This document shows positions 26,791 through 35,750 of a DNA stretch of 40,933 nucleotides, one piece after another (position 1 is the stretch's first letter; each line of letters opens with the position of its first letter). The stretch is from Candidatus Poribacteria bacterium (GTDB taxonomy: Bacteria > Poribacteria > WGA-4E > WGA-3G): positions 1 through 40,933 of the forward strand of contig RKRR01000066.1 in assembly GCA_007571305.1 (NCBI GenBank), read 5' to 3'. The translations under genes were made by a program, and so were the position numbers. A model generated the notes under the pieces. It had not been told where the DNA came from, ran no database searches, and saw nothing but the letters and a program-made list of their open reading frames with translations.

Positions 26791-27639
26791 TTAAATTGCC
26801 ACGACTTGTGGGGCTTGTTCCAAGTTCAGGTGATGCGCCGATGCCCATTCTGAACCAGCCCAGTGTACGCCGTTTGGATCGTGTCTGCCTTGTGTATCTA
26901 TGGATGCACCAAGAAACTGCCTGCCGAGATTATCCAGATTTTCCACCAATGTTTCATCTGGCTGTAGGCTATCGTTGTAATAGCGCAGATAATAATCCGG
27001 CTTGATCCAGCGATAATGGTACCCGTATATAACGACCTTAGAAATATTCTCTCTGAAGTTCAATCCCGCTGCGTGATAGATACGACTTTCAAACAAAAAT
27101 GCATCTCCTGCATGGAGGAGTGGTTCGTCATACACAGGCGGGTCAACATCACCTTCGCGGATACCCAGCGGTTTACTCAGTTTGTGGCTCTTTCGGATGA
27201 ACCAGGTCGCACCTGAGTTTGGCGCGCTAAAATCCGTTAAACAGTAACCGACCTTCAAGCCGACGCGTGGGCACCCTGCATGCCCAACGTCCAGATGCAC
27301 ACCGACATCTCGGTGCCAATTGCGGTTGTCAGGTTTTTCAGGTGCCTGTGGATGTTTATGGATGAGTGCTGTGTTCGTGATATGGATATTTGTACCGAGC
27401 AATTGCAGAATTAATGGCACTGCTTTCGACTGTGTTGCAAGGTCAGCGAATGCGGGTTCTTGGACCAACCCGTCCCGCCGGTGGGCATAATAGTTGTGGT
27501 ACTCAAACGATTCCATAAGCCGGTCGCCTGCTTCGATCAGACGTTGAATCATCTCACTGTCAATCGCTGAGCGAACAATGAGGTAACCGTTCTCTTCAAA
27601 ATCGCGGCGTTGTGTCTCTGTCAACTGAACAAATTCCAT
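26791..27639 (-). CDS. Phytanoyl-CoA dioxygenase (PhyH) family protein
   Basis: A 282-residue Fe(II)/2-oxoglutarate-dependent dioxygenase. The iron triad is H109-x-D111 (NWHRDVG) and H189 (RIYHAAG). The segment SRIYHAAGLNFRENISKVVIYGYHYRW is the conserved double-stranded beta-helix end. AAGGAG precedes the reverse ATG. It is the first gene of a two-gene operon with the Gfo/Idh oxidoreductase. A close paralogue is at 35880-36695 (same start MEFVQLT, matching motif spacing). Members hydroxylate varied substrates; this one is unknown. PhyH expansions are known from Poribacteria. Confidence 0.92.
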   Translation of the reverse strand: MEFVQLTETQRRDFEENGYLIVRSAIDSEMIQRLIEAGDRLMESFEYHNYYAHRRDGLVQEPAFADLATQSKAVPLILQLLGTNIHITNTALIHKHPQAPEKPDNRNWHRDVGVHLDVGHAGCPRVGLKVGYCLTDFSAPNSGATWFIRKSHKLSKPLGIREGDVDPPVYDEPLLHAGDAFLFESRIYHAAGLNFRENISKVVIYGYHYRWIKPDYYLRYYNDSLQPDETLVENLDNLGRQFLGASIDTQGRHDPNGVHWAGSEWASAHHLNLEQAPQVVAI

Positions 27640-27701
27640 CGGTTTTCTCCTTTATCTTTTATGTTCAGAGGTGGGCTTGCAAGATGCCCCATGATAGAGG
27701 C

Positions 27702-27730
27702 TTGATAGACACGTAGGAATATGCTATCAT
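27702..27730 (+). promoter_or_regulatory. Sigma-70-type promoter of the TPR gene
   Basis: TTGATA (27702-27707), 17-nt spacer ending in TGC, TATCAT (27725-27730), an extended -10. It lies about 130 nt before the TPR gene start and is divergent from the PhyH operon. Confidence 0.65.
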
Positions 27731-27858
27731 GAATGCAAAACAGTGTCTATTGATAAAAATGAAGATTTACTGAACACGTCTCCCAATCCAGCGACAAGGA
27801 CACCCAAAATCTGACCAAAAGGTAGTAGAGAGAAGAGCAGAAATCCGATAAGTAAAAA

Positions 27859-29004
27859 ATGAAAGTTTATCTTCTTCACCTTTCTTTTTTAATGTTCATA
27901 TCAGGGACGTTTCTTGCACCAGCAGAAGAGGGAAACCAATCGGACGAAGCTGCACGCGCCTACGAAGCAGGCTTACAGGCACTCACTCGTGGCGGGAATC
28001 GTGATGTATTTGCGGCGTTTCAGCGAACCGTAGAACTGGACCCAACCCACACTGAAGCGCACTATCAACTCGGTGTGCTTTACGGCAAACAATCGCAGTG
28101 GAAGCCGGCCATTGATGCCCTTCAGACTGCAATTAGCCTCACACCCGATTTTGCTGACGCACACGTTCGCCTTGGCGAGGCATATCTTATCGGCATGGCA
28201 AGTGCTAAAGATGCTGTTAAACCCTTGGAACGCGCGCTACAGTTGCAGCCCAACCATTCACGGGCGCGAAGGCTTTTAGGCGATGCATACCTCCGACAGA
28301 GCCGAATCGACGATGCAATCCATCATCTGAAACAGGTGTTAAAGGATAGTGAAACCCGTTACCTCCTTGGTCTTGCTTACTTCCAAAAAGAGGATTTCAT
28401 ACAAGCCATACCACACTTTGAGACGGTTATCAAACGTGAAAATCGACATGCCAAAGCGTATTTCAATCTTGGGAATTGTTATCTCCGCACTGGAAAGGTG
28501 GCCGAAGGACGCACCGCACTCCGCACGTTTGAGAAACTCACGCGTGAAGAGGAGCAATTGGCATTACTGCAGCGTTTGGTTCATAACGATCCGCAGCACC
28601 TTCAGCCGCGTTATGAACTCGCGGAGTTGCATATAAAAAGAACGGAATGGGAACTTGCTACGGCGGAACTCAAAACGTGTCTCGCCATCGCGCCGCACGA
28701 TGAGAAAGCATCAGAACTGCTTGGTTACATCTACTTACAAACGGAGGCTTATCCAGAGGCACTCGAAGTCTATGGAGGTCTCGTTGAAGCACATCCAGAG
28801 AGTGCGATATACCGGAATAGTCTGGGTATTGTCTATATGATGCAAAAAAGACCTCGGCAGGCGATCGCGCAGTTTGAAACGGCGACACGCCTTGGCACAA
28901 CGAACCCACAGCTTTACCGAAACTTAGCAAAGGCATATCGGCAGATCGGCGATCGAGTGAAAGCAGAACAGGCGTATCGGCGTTACCGTGCACTGACAAG
29001 ATAA
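27859..29004 (+). CDS. Exported TPR-repeat protein
   Basis: A 381-residue protein with a short signal peptide (hydrophobic MKVYLLHLSFLMFISGTFLA, cleavage near residue 20) followed by about ten TPR units throughout (THTEAHYQLGVLYGKQSQWKPAIDAL; KAYFNLGNCYLRTGKVAEG; SAIYRNSLGIVYMMQKRPRQAI). It acts as a protein-interaction scaffold, probably in the periplasm. The ATG has no clear ribosome-binding site but is preceded by an AT-rich stretch and a good promoter. No enzymatic domain is present. Confidence 0.87.
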   Translation: MKVYLLHLSFLMFISGTFLAPAEEGNQSDEAARAYEAGLQALTRGGNRDVFAAFQRTVELDPTHTEAHYQLGVLYGKQSQWKPAIDALQTAISLTPDFADAHVRLGEAYLIGMASAKDAVKPLERALQLQPNHSRARRLLGDAYLRQSRIDDAIHHLKQVLKDSETRYLLGLAYFQKEDFIQAIPHFETVIKRENRHAKAYFNLGNCYLRTGKVAEGRTALRTFEKLTREEEQLALLQRLVHNDPQHLQPRYELAELHIKRTEWELATAELKTCLAIAPHDEKASELLGYIYLQTEAYPEALEVYGGLVEAHPESAIYRNSLGIVYMMQKRPRQAIAQFETATRLGTTNPQLYRNLAKAYRQIGDRVKAEQAYRRYRALTR

Positions 29005-29034
29005 AGTCCCATTTCTCAACTCATCTACTCTAAA

Positions 29035-29195
29035 AACCCAATTCGCCAGTGATGTAGCATAACCTGTTAGGTTGTGCATAAATGTCCACAGGAAACCAAC
29101 AACCTATGCTACAAAAACATCTCAATACTGAAGGCTTTTCGCTGAAAAACGGCATCTATAGGTTTCCTAAAAACTTGTCCATGGCAACTTAGGTT
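29035..29195. repeat. MITE-like element, family B copy 3
   Basis: Ends AACCCAATTCGC (29035-29046) and GCAACTTAGGTT (29184-29195); core TGTAGCATAACCTGTTAGG at 29053-29071. No ORF inside. Confidence 0.78.
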
Positions 29196-29273
29196 ATAAA
29201 AAATCACTATGAGGAGATCGGGAACCTTTGCGGAGCATGGGGGAGCACGGTCCAGGCAGCTATAGTTAAAAAT

Positions 29274-30815
29274 ATGAACAAATCACGATTCTGGTTTTCA
29301 GGTGCTACGAATATCCGACCCTCAAAGAGTCTACAACGTGAAGAGCGTGCCGACGTGTGCGTTATCGGTTCCGGGGCAGGTGGCGCGGTCGTCGCGAAAG
29401 AACTCGCTGAAGCAGGATTATCAGTAATTATTTTGGAGGCAGGAGAAAACCACGATCCAAGTACCTTTAATAGTTACGAACCGGAAATGCTGCGTCGTCT
29501 CTTCTGGGATAGCGGCTTGCGGTGCACACGGGACAACGCGATCGTCATTTCGCAGGGCAAAGGCGTTGGCGGTTCAACGGTGCACAACCTCTGTTATGCA
29601 GTCCGCCCGCCCCAAGCCCTGTTATATAGGTGGCAGGTGCCAGAGATTTGGCCCTACTTCAATCAGGTGGAACAGACTCTCGGTGTTACACAGATGCAGG
29701 AAGCGGACGTGAATAGACTCAACACTGTCATTCGCCGTGGATGCGAGATTATGGGATGGCGCGGTACCGTACAGAGACACAATCGCCGCGAATGCCCTAC
29801 ATGTGGCGTTCAGTGTCTTTTTGGATGTCCTGTTTCCAAAGCGAAGCAAATAGATTCGAGAAGCACAGGCAAGCAGAGCATGGCAGTCACGTATATCCCG
29901 TTGGCACTTGCCGCGGGTGCGAAGCTTTACAGCGACTGCATGGCTGAGAAGATTCACGTAAAAAAAGGGCGAGTCGTTGGTGTTTCTGCTCTGTTCCCGT
30001 CGGGGAGATTGCGGGTTCAAAGTGATGTCGTAATCCTTGCCGCTGGAGCAATCAACTCGCCACAACTCTGGTTAAAAAGCCGACTTCCCAATACAAACCA
30101 ACGGGTCGGTAAAAATCTCCATCTGCATCCCGCTGCCTTTGTCGGCGGTGTCTTTAACGAAACGATCGACGGACATCTCGGTATCCCACAAAGTTACTAT
30201 ATTGACCAGTTCCTTGACTTAAGGCGGGCTCCAGACAGCGGTTATCTGCTCATGCCAGCTTTCGGTTCACAGATGATAGTGGCGGCGAGTCTACCGGGCT
30301 TCGGTGAAGATCATCGCCAATTGATGGAACGCTATCGCCATATCGCAGCACTTCTCGTTCTCTTGCATGACAGAACAACTGGACGGGTATCGGTAAATTA
30401 TAGAGGTTCTCCGAACATTGCCTACCGACTGCGCGGTTCGGATAGGAAGGTATTGGTGGAAGGGATAATCAACGCAGCTCGACTTCTTTTCGCTGCAGGA
30501 GCAACAGAAATTCTGATGCCTTATACGCAACATTTCCCTATTAAAACGGAGGATGATCTTGAGATTATCCGCCAACGCGGTATTGTGCCAAACGACATCA
30601 TGTTGGCTTCCAGTCATCCGCAGGGCACACTTCGGATGGGTGAAAATCCGAGCAGGAGTGTCGTTAATCTTTCAGGCGAATCTCACGTTGTGAAAGGCTT
30701 ATTTGTTGCGGATGCAAGCCTCTTCCCCACCTCTGTCGGTATACCGCCGACACTGACAATCGCCGCGCTCGCTACATATATCGCCCAGCGGATAACGGAG
30801 AGCGGTATTGTGTAA
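29274..30815 (+). CDS. GMC family FAD-dependent oxidoreductase
   Basis: A 513-residue FAD-dependent glucose-methanol-choline oxidoreductase. VIGSGAGGAVVAKELAEAGLS (residues 30-50) is the FAD-binding Rossmann fold; SQGKGVGGSTVHNLCYAVRPP is the second signature; near the C-terminus SHPQGTLRMGENP and LFVADASLFPTSVGIPPTLTI carry the catalytic His region and FAD-contacting end. A four-Cys stretch CPTCGVQCLFGC (Cys174, 177, 181, 185) resembles that of long-chain alcohol oxidase-type members and may bind a metal or disulphide-bond. No signal peptide. Followed by a PLP enzyme 92 bp downstream. Substrate likely an alcohol or sugar; unknown. Confidence 0.9.
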   Translation: MNKSRFWFSGATNIRPSKSLQREERADVCVIGSGAGGAVVAKELAEAGLSVIILEAGENHDPSTFNSYEPEMLRRLFWDSGLRCTRDNAIVISQGKGVGGSTVHNLCYAVRPPQALLYRWQVPEIWPYFNQVEQTLGVTQMQEADVNRLNTVIRRGCEIMGWRGTVQRHNRRECPTCGVQCLFGCPVSKAKQIDSRSTGKQSMAVTYIPLALAAGAKLYSDCMAEKIHVKKGRVVGVSALFPSGRLRVQSDVVILAAGAINSPQLWLKSRLPNTNQRVGKNLHLHPAAFVGGVFNETIDGHLGIPQSYYIDQFLDLRRAPDSGYLLMPAFGSQMIVAASLPGFGEDHRQLMERYRHIAALLVLLHDRTTGRVSVNYRGSPNIAYRLRGSDRKVLVEGIINAARLLFAAGATEILMPYTQHFPIKTEDDLEIIRQRGIVPNDIMLASSHPQGTLRMGENPSRSVVNLSGESHVVKGLFVADASLFPTSVGIPPTLTIAALATYIAQRITESGIV

Positions 30816-30907
30816 TGGGACCCTGTTGCACCACAATCTGTTGGATTGCCGCTGACAACCCGCAAACTGACAGTTTGCAGCACAAAAACCCGAATTCACC
30901 ATAAAAA

Positions 30908-31879
30908 ATGATTAAATCAATTTCATACCTTCCACTCGGGAACTTCCCAACACCAGTGGAGCATCTTTCAAACCTTGAACGTGCCCTCGGTTTCAAGTCG
31001 CTCTGGATAAAAAGAGACGATCTCAGTGGCCCGTTAGGGGGTGGTAACAAAGTCCGTAAACTGGAGTACATGTTCGCAGCAGCGCAGGCATCCCCCAACG
31101 GAGAGGAGAAAAAAACGCTTTTTACAATCGGTCCAACAGGTTCTAACCACGTCCGAGCGACAGCAGTTTATGGAAGGGCATCGGGTTTTCGTGTAGAGTG
31201 CTTGCTCTTTAAACAACCTCTGACTGAATACTCTGAAACAAACTTTCGCACGACTTGTGAAAATGCCTGCCGAGTCTACAAAGTGAAACGTATGAGCACG
31301 ATGTTCGCTCGTTACGCCTACGAACAGACGAAAACGGTTCTTGGAATAGGAGAGGAACGCTACTTCATTCCAGCGGGAGGTTCTTCGCCATTGGGTTCCG
31401 TCGGTTATGTGAAGGCGGTTTTAGAACTGAAGTCCCAGATTGAGGCGGACCTTTTGCCAGAGCCGCGATTTATCTTTGTTCCGGTAGGCACCTGTGGGAC
31501 CATCGCGGGCTTGATCGTGGGTGTGCGACTTGCAGGATTGCGCACCCAAATCGTCGGTGTACGGGTTGCTGATGCAGTGGTGGCAAACTCGTGGGCAATC
31601 TCCCGTATGGTGCGGCGTATCTTACGTCTCATCGGCGCGGTGGATGCTCACGACATCAATCCGCGCCGTATTGAACTCTGGCACGAAGATTTTGGAAAAG
31701 GGTATGCTATCCCAACGGAAGCCGGTGCGCGTGCAGTCGCGATGATGGCTGAACATGAAGGTATAACACTTGAAAATACTTACACGGGCAAGACCGTAGC
31801 AGGGATGGCTCACTACATAGGAGAGCAGGGATGTGAAAGCGAACACGTCTTGTTCTGGAACACCTATGGCGCAACGTAG
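30908..31879 (+). CDS. PLP-dependent D-cysteine desulfhydrase / ACC deaminase family protein
   Basis: A 323-residue fold-type II PLP enzyme. IKRDDLSGPLGGGNKVRKLEY contains the PLP-binding Lys (Lys48); TIGPTGSNHVRATAVYGRASG and the FVPVGTCGTIAGLIVG phosphate-binding loop are family motifs; YTGKTVAGM and LFWNTYGA close the domain. Family reactions are breakdown of D-cysteine (sulfide, pyruvate and ammonia) or of 1-aminocyclopropane-1-carboxylate; the two cannot be told apart here. Ribosome-binding site is weak (AT-rich leader). It lies between the GMC oxidoreductase and the amidohydrolase. Confidence 0.9.
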   Translation: MIKSISYLPLGNFPTPVEHLSNLERALGFKSLWIKRDDLSGPLGGGNKVRKLEYMFAAAQASPNGEEKKTLFTIGPTGSNHVRATAVYGRASGFRVECLLFKQPLTEYSETNFRTTCENACRVYKVKRMSTMFARYAYEQTKTVLGIGEERYFIPAGGSSPLGSVGYVKAVLELKSQIEADLLPEPRFIFVPVGTCGTIAGLIVGVRLAGLRTQIVGVRVADAVVANSWAISRMVRRILRLIGAVDAHDINPRRIELWHEDFGKGYAIPTEAGARAVAMMAEHEGITLENTYTGKTVAGMAHYIGEQGCESEHVLFWNTYGAT

Positions 31880-31971
31880 GTTCCAATCGCGATACCTTGT
31901 ACAAAGAACTTGATAAACTCATCAAAATACCGTATAATTCAACCCGAAACCTAAAATGTATTTTAATAATT

Positions 31972-32040
31972 AACCCAAGTTGCAGTCCTGTAGCATAACC
32001 TGTTAGGGTGTGCATCTTCGGGCGCAGGCGACTCCTTAGG
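31972..32040. repeat. MITE-like element, family B copy 4 (truncated)
   Basis: Starts with AACCCAAGTTGC (31972-31983) and contains the core at 31989-32013, but the right half and right end are missing. It lies just upstream of the amidohydrolase leader. Confidence 0.68.
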
Positions 32041-32074
32041 AGGGAACGTCACATATCAAACCTACACTGTTTAA

Positions 32075-32094
32075 CCGCAAGGCAAATTAAAAAT
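32075..32094 (+). repeat. Conserved leader element, copy 2
   Basis: CCGCAAGG-cAAATTAAAAAT lies directly before the ATG of the amidohydrolase. It supplies AAGG as the only ribosome-binding site candidate (spacing 12). Confidence 0.6.
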
Positions 32095-33138
32095 ATGTCC
32101 ATCATCGACTGCGACCTCCACAATCGGCTCCCCTCACATCAGATGCTCTATCCGTACCTACCCGATTACTGGTGCGACTACTGTGAGGAATCCGGGTTTC
32201 CTGGACCCGATGCAGACGACTATCCAGACGGGGTCCCGACTTCAACCCGACCGGAAATCGTCCATCCCTCAGAAAACCGTCCCGCGTCGGATTTAGCACT
32301 CCTACGTAAGCACGCACTCGATGACTGGGGAGTCGAATACGGGATACTCACCTGTGGCTACCGGGTCCAGAGCATACACAACGAAGACTTAGCAGCGGCA
32401 CTCGCTTCAGCGGTTAACGATTGGCAAATCGAACACTGGCTGAATCCTGAATCGCGCTTACGCGGCTCACTGATTGTGCCGAGCCAAAACCCAGAACTTG
32501 CAGCGCGGGAGATTGAACGTTTAGGTGGACATCCAGGGTTTGTACAGGTCATGCTACCTGCCCGATCCCAAGCACCTTACGGCAATAGACGTTATCATCC
32601 GATTTACGCCGCGGCTGCTCGTCACCAACTCGTCATCGGTATCCATTACGGTGGTGCACCCGGACTACCGCCGACTTCTGTGGGATGGACCTCAACCTAT
32701 CTGGAGGAATACGTCGGTATGTCACAGGTGTTTCAGGCACAGGTGCTGAGTCTCGTATCAGAGGGCGTTTTTGAGGTGTTTCCCGACTTACGTGTTGCCC
32801 TCATCGAAACCGGTGTCACTTGGATGCCATCTCTCATGTGGCGATTTGATAAGGAGTGGCGCGGCTTACGACATCTGACCCCCTGGGTCAAACAATCCCC
32901 CTCAGCATATATCCGCCAACACATGCGTATGACGCTCCAACCCATCGATGCCCCACCGACCGCGGAAGAACTCCTGCAAATTGTCGGGCAGCTCGATTCC
33001 GAGGACATGCTCATGTTTTCAAGTGACTATCCCCACTGGCATTATGACTCTCGGAAAGACGCTTTTCCTGCCCAGTTACCCCAATCGCTGGCACGTAGGA
33101 TTTTATCCGAAAATGCGCGAGCATTCTATCGCTTTTAA
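32095..33138 (+). CDS. Amidohydrolase-2 family protein (metal-dependent hydrolase), copy 1
   Basis: A 347-residue TIM-barrel hydrolase. SIIDCDLHN holds the D-x-H metal motif, HQLVIGIHYGG the next metal His, FPDLRVALIETGVTWMPSLMWRFDKEW is a hallmark of amidohydrolase-2 members, and FSSDYPHWHYDS carries the conserved Asp. Family members decarboxylate or hydrolyse aromatic or carboxylic substrates; this one is unknown. A close paralogue lies at 34397-35494 (same frame of motifs). Start ATG 32095 is preferred over 32008, because it follows the leader element and begins right at the fold. Confidence 0.9.
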   Translation: MSIIDCDLHNRLPSHQMLYPYLPDYWCDYCEESGFPGPDADDYPDGVPTSTRPEIVHPSENRPASDLALLRKHALDDWGVEYGILTCGYRVQSIHNEDLAAALASAVNDWQIEHWLNPESRLRGSLIVPSQNPELAAREIERLGGHPGFVQVMLPARSQAPYGNRRYHPIYAAAARHQLVIGIHYGGAPGLPPTSVGWTSTYLEEYVGMSQVFQAQVLSLVSEGVFEVFPDLRVALIETGVTWMPSLMWRFDKEWRGLRHLTPWVKQSPSAYIRQHMRMTLQPIDAPPTAEELLQIVGQLDSEDMLMFSSDYPHWHYDSRKDAFPAQLPQSLARRILSENARAFYRF

Positions 33139-33188
33139 ACAGACATTCGGGAATAGCTAGTAGATCTGAAGTGCCTAACTGATTTTTC

Positions 33189-33216
33189 TTGACATCTGAA
33201 CAAAATTTTGTATAAT
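33189..33216 (+). promoter_or_regulatory. Strong sigma-70-type promoter
   Basis: TTGACA (33189-33194), 16-nt spacer, TATAAT (33211-33216): both consensus hexamers, about 94 nt before the nuclease-like gene. This is the best promoter match in the window. Confidence 0.78.
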
Positions 33217-33309
33217 GGGGAAATTGAACTTATTCGTTTGCGGAGCGTTCTGGCTAAACACGCGCTAAACTGAATTTCATGGAATTGAAGGGAGATTTTT
33301 ATCACGGCA

Positions 33310-34347
33310 ATGACTCTTAAGGAACACCTTGATGCTATACGCAAAGGTTTAAAAACAGGTCAATATGGAAACGAGTCCGCAGTTTCTCAGGGTATCGTGC
33401 AGCGACTGCTTACTGCACTAAATTGGTCCACATTCGATACGCAGGTTGTTGTTCCTGAATACACAGTGGAAAACAGGCGAGTAGATTTTGCCTTGTGTCA
33501 TCCGCCAATGAAACCAATCGTCTTCATTGAAGTAAAACAGGTCGGTAATATTGATGGAGCAGAGCGGCAACTGTTTGAATATGCTTTTCACGCAGGTGTG
33601 CCCATCGCTATCCTCACCGACGGTCACGAATGGCATTTTTTTCATCCCAGTGGACAAGGAAATTACAATGAACGCAAGGTACACGAATTGAATCTCGTTG
33701 AGAGTGACAATGAAGAGAATATTGAACGTTTTCACAGATATCTAAATTACAATACAGTCCGTGCAGGAGAAGCTGTTGAGGCAATCAAGAAGGACTATGA
33801 AAAGGTTGTTCAGCAAAGACAAGTTGCGACAAGGTTGCCAGAAGCATGGAATAAATTGGTAGAGGATGCAGATGAATTGTTGTTAGAGATTATAATGGAT
33901 AAGGTGAAAGAGTTGTGTGGGCATAACCCCACTAATGAACAGGTACTAGATTTCCTGAAGAGTTTAAAAAGGGAAGTAGTGTCACCTCTGGGAAAATCTC
34001 CTAATCCATCTAGGTCAACCTCTCCAACTCCCTTTAGGGATAATCTGCCATCTAATAAACAGGCTGCCCAACAAAACCTTATCGTTACTATGCCCTCTGG
34101 AAAAATGATCAGGCACCACAAAGCATTGGATACGTTCATTGAGGTAATTGTGGAACTAGGATTGGAGAAGGTAAGGAATGTTTATTCTACTATAGTGTCA
34201 ACCGAACCATTTCCCAACGGCAGGTGTCACGAGGTAGATCAATTTTACATAAGTACAAATCACGGTACATCCCAGAAAAAAGTCCATCTTGAGAAAATAG
34301 CGGAACTTCTTGATGTCCAACTGAAAGTGGAAACTCTGAATAAATAG
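33310..34347 (+). CDS. Stand-alone HsdR_N-like (type I restriction R N-terminus) nuclease-fold protein
   Basis: A 345-residue protein. Residues about 18-130 have the HsdR_N / PD-(D/E)XK pattern: Glu22 (NESAVSQGIVQRLL), Asp59 (RRVDFAL), Glu74-x-Lys76 (IVFIEVKQ) and the A-x-P-IAILTDGHEWHFF strand. Residues about 160-230 are charged and helical (coiled-coil-like); a Pro/Ser-rich linker sits near 236-262; the last about 80 residues (MPSGKMIRHHKALDTFIEVI, FYISTNHGTSQKKVHLEKIAEL) form a separate domain not recognised by name. There is no helicase domain and no methylase or specificity neighbour, so it is not a type I system. It has its own strong promoter. Confidence 0.8.
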   Translation: MTLKEHLDAIRKGLKTGQYGNESAVSQGIVQRLLTALNWSTFDTQVVVPEYTVENRRVDFALCHPPMKPIVFIEVKQVGNIDGAERQLFEYAFHAGVPIAILTDGHEWHFFHPSGQGNYNERKVHELNLVESDNEENIERFHRYLNYNTVRAGEAVEAIKKDYEKVVQQRQVATRLPEAWNKLVEDADELLLEIIMDKVKELCGHNPTNEQVLDFLKSLKREVVSPLGKSPNPSRSTSPTPFRDNLPSNKQAAQQNLIVTMPSGKMIRHHKALDTFIEVIVELGLEKVRNVYSTIVSTEPFPNGRCHEVDQFYISTNHGTSQKKVHLEKIAELLDVQLKVETLNK

Positions 34348-34396
34348 TGATATTGTCAGAGATGCTATCTGTGTTTTATTCTGTGAGGACATAAGG

Positions 34397-35494
34397 ATGA
34401 AAAAAGTAGAAAAACTACAACAACAGAGCAAACCATCAATTATTGATTGCGATGTGCATAACACATTGGCTTCCGAAGAAGTGTTGTACCCATACCTTTC
34501 TGAACGGTGGCGTAAGCATCACGGTATGGTCGGCACAACCGACCGTGTCGGAGCATATATCCCGCGAGCTCATCCTTTCGGTGCAAGGTATGATGCGTGG
34601 ACACCCTCCGGACATCGTCCCGGATCCGATCTTAATTTCCTGCGCGAACAATTATTAGACGCATTTAACATCGAATATGGCATTCTCAATTGTTTGACCC
34701 CGGTTTGTGAGATGCCCAATCTCGCCTTTGCAGCAGCATGGGCAACTGCCGTGAATGACTGGCAAATCGAAGAGTGGCTTGAAAAAGAATCGAGACTCCG
34801 TGCCTCAATCATCGTCCCATGCGATGACGCAGAATTCACCACCGCGGAGATTGATCGGTTAGCAGATCATCCGGGGTTCGTGCAAATACTGCTGCTCGCT
34901 CGCACAATGGAACCTTTAGGGCGACGGAGGTATTGGAAAATGTATGAAACGGCAGTCCAGCATAACCTCCCCATTGGCATTCACTTCACCGGTGTCGGCG
35001 TGGGGCCGATTACCGCTGTTGGTAGGCCTTCACACTACATTGAAGATCACGCGGGGATGACACAGGCGTTTCAGACACAGGTAACCAGTCTCGTTTGTGA
35101 AGGGGTCTTTGAACAATTCCCGACGCTCAAGGTTGTTCTCATTGAGGGGGGTTTCGCTTGGCTACCGCCTTTGATGTGGCGACTTGACCGGGCGTGGAAA
35201 AAACTGCGGGATGAGGTGCCTGAATTGAAGCGATTGCCTTCTGAGTACATCCGGGAACATTTCTGGGTTACAACGCAGCCGATTGAAGAGCCACCCAAAC
35301 AGAAATACTTCGATCAACTGCTCGCGCAACTCGGATTAGATGATAAGTTGATGTTCGCAACCGACTATCCGCATTGGGACTTCGATTCTCCCGATCAAGC
35401 ACTTCCGAAAAGTCTCTCTCCAACACTCAAACGCAAAATCATGGCGGAAAACGCTCGCTCCCTCTACAGAATTCCTGTTTCGGTAACCATCTAA
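34397..35494 (+). CDS. Amidohydrolase-2 family protein, copy 2
   Basis: A 365-residue TIM-barrel hydrolase, paralogous to 32095-33138. SIIDCDVHN (metal motif), HNLPIGIHFTG, FPTLKVVLIEGGFAWLPPLMWRLDRAW and FATDYPHWDFDS match the other copy at the same places. The ATG follows GTGAGGACATAAGG. It starts 49 bp after the nuclease-like gene and may be co-transcribed with it. Confidence 0.9.
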   Translation: MKKVEKLQQQSKPSIIDCDVHNTLASEEVLYPYLSERWRKHHGMVGTTDRVGAYIPRAHPFGARYDAWTPSGHRPGSDLNFLREQLLDAFNIEYGILNCLTPVCEMPNLAFAAAWATAVNDWQIEEWLEKESRLRASIIVPCDDAEFTTAEIDRLADHPGFVQILLLARTMEPLGRRRYWKMYETAVQHNLPIGIHFTGVGVGPITAVGRPSHYIEDHAGMTQAFQTQVTSLVCEGVFEQFPTLKVVLIEGGFAWLPPLMWRLDRAWKKLRDEVPELKRLPSEYIREHFWVTTQPIEEPPKQKYFDQLLAQLGLDDKLMFATDYPHWDFDSPDQALPKSLSPTLKRKIMAENARSLYRIPVSVTI

Positions 35495-35505
35495 ATAGGA
35501 ATTAG

Positions 35506-35626
35506 TTATAGTAGATCCCGTAATTACTTATACACTCGTATCGTCATGTGAACTCCGAAATTATCTGATGCACAGGCTAACAGCCTATGCTACAAGTGTA
35601 AATTTATTTTCGGATTTTACTATAAA
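35506..35626. repeat. MITE-like element, family A copy 2
   Basis: Ends TTATAGTAGATCCCG (35506-35520) and CGGATTTTACTATAA (35611-35625); core (reverse) at 35570-35594. Confidence 0.75.
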
Positions 35627-35725
35627 ACTACTTCTTTGTCTTTTCTTACGGTGGGAACTCAGCCTGTGGTAAATGGAGGGCACTTCTGAAGCGGGAACCT
35701 TCGATGTTCAGTCCACGTCACTTGA

Positions 35726-35745
35726 CCGCAAGGAAACCAAAAAAT
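35726..35745 (+). repeat. Conserved leader element without an adjacent gene
   Basis: CCGCAAGG-AAACCAAAAAAT matches the leader before the amidohydrolase, PIG-L and PhyH genes, but no ORF starts after it on this strand; a MITE copy begins 5 bp later. It may be the remains of a lost gene. Confidence 0.5.
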
Positions 35746-35750
35746 CGGTT

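Noticed and set aside
33310..34347. Type I restriction-modification system
   Set aside because: Only the R N-terminal-like nuclease fold is present; no helicase, HsdM or HsdS gene lies nearby.
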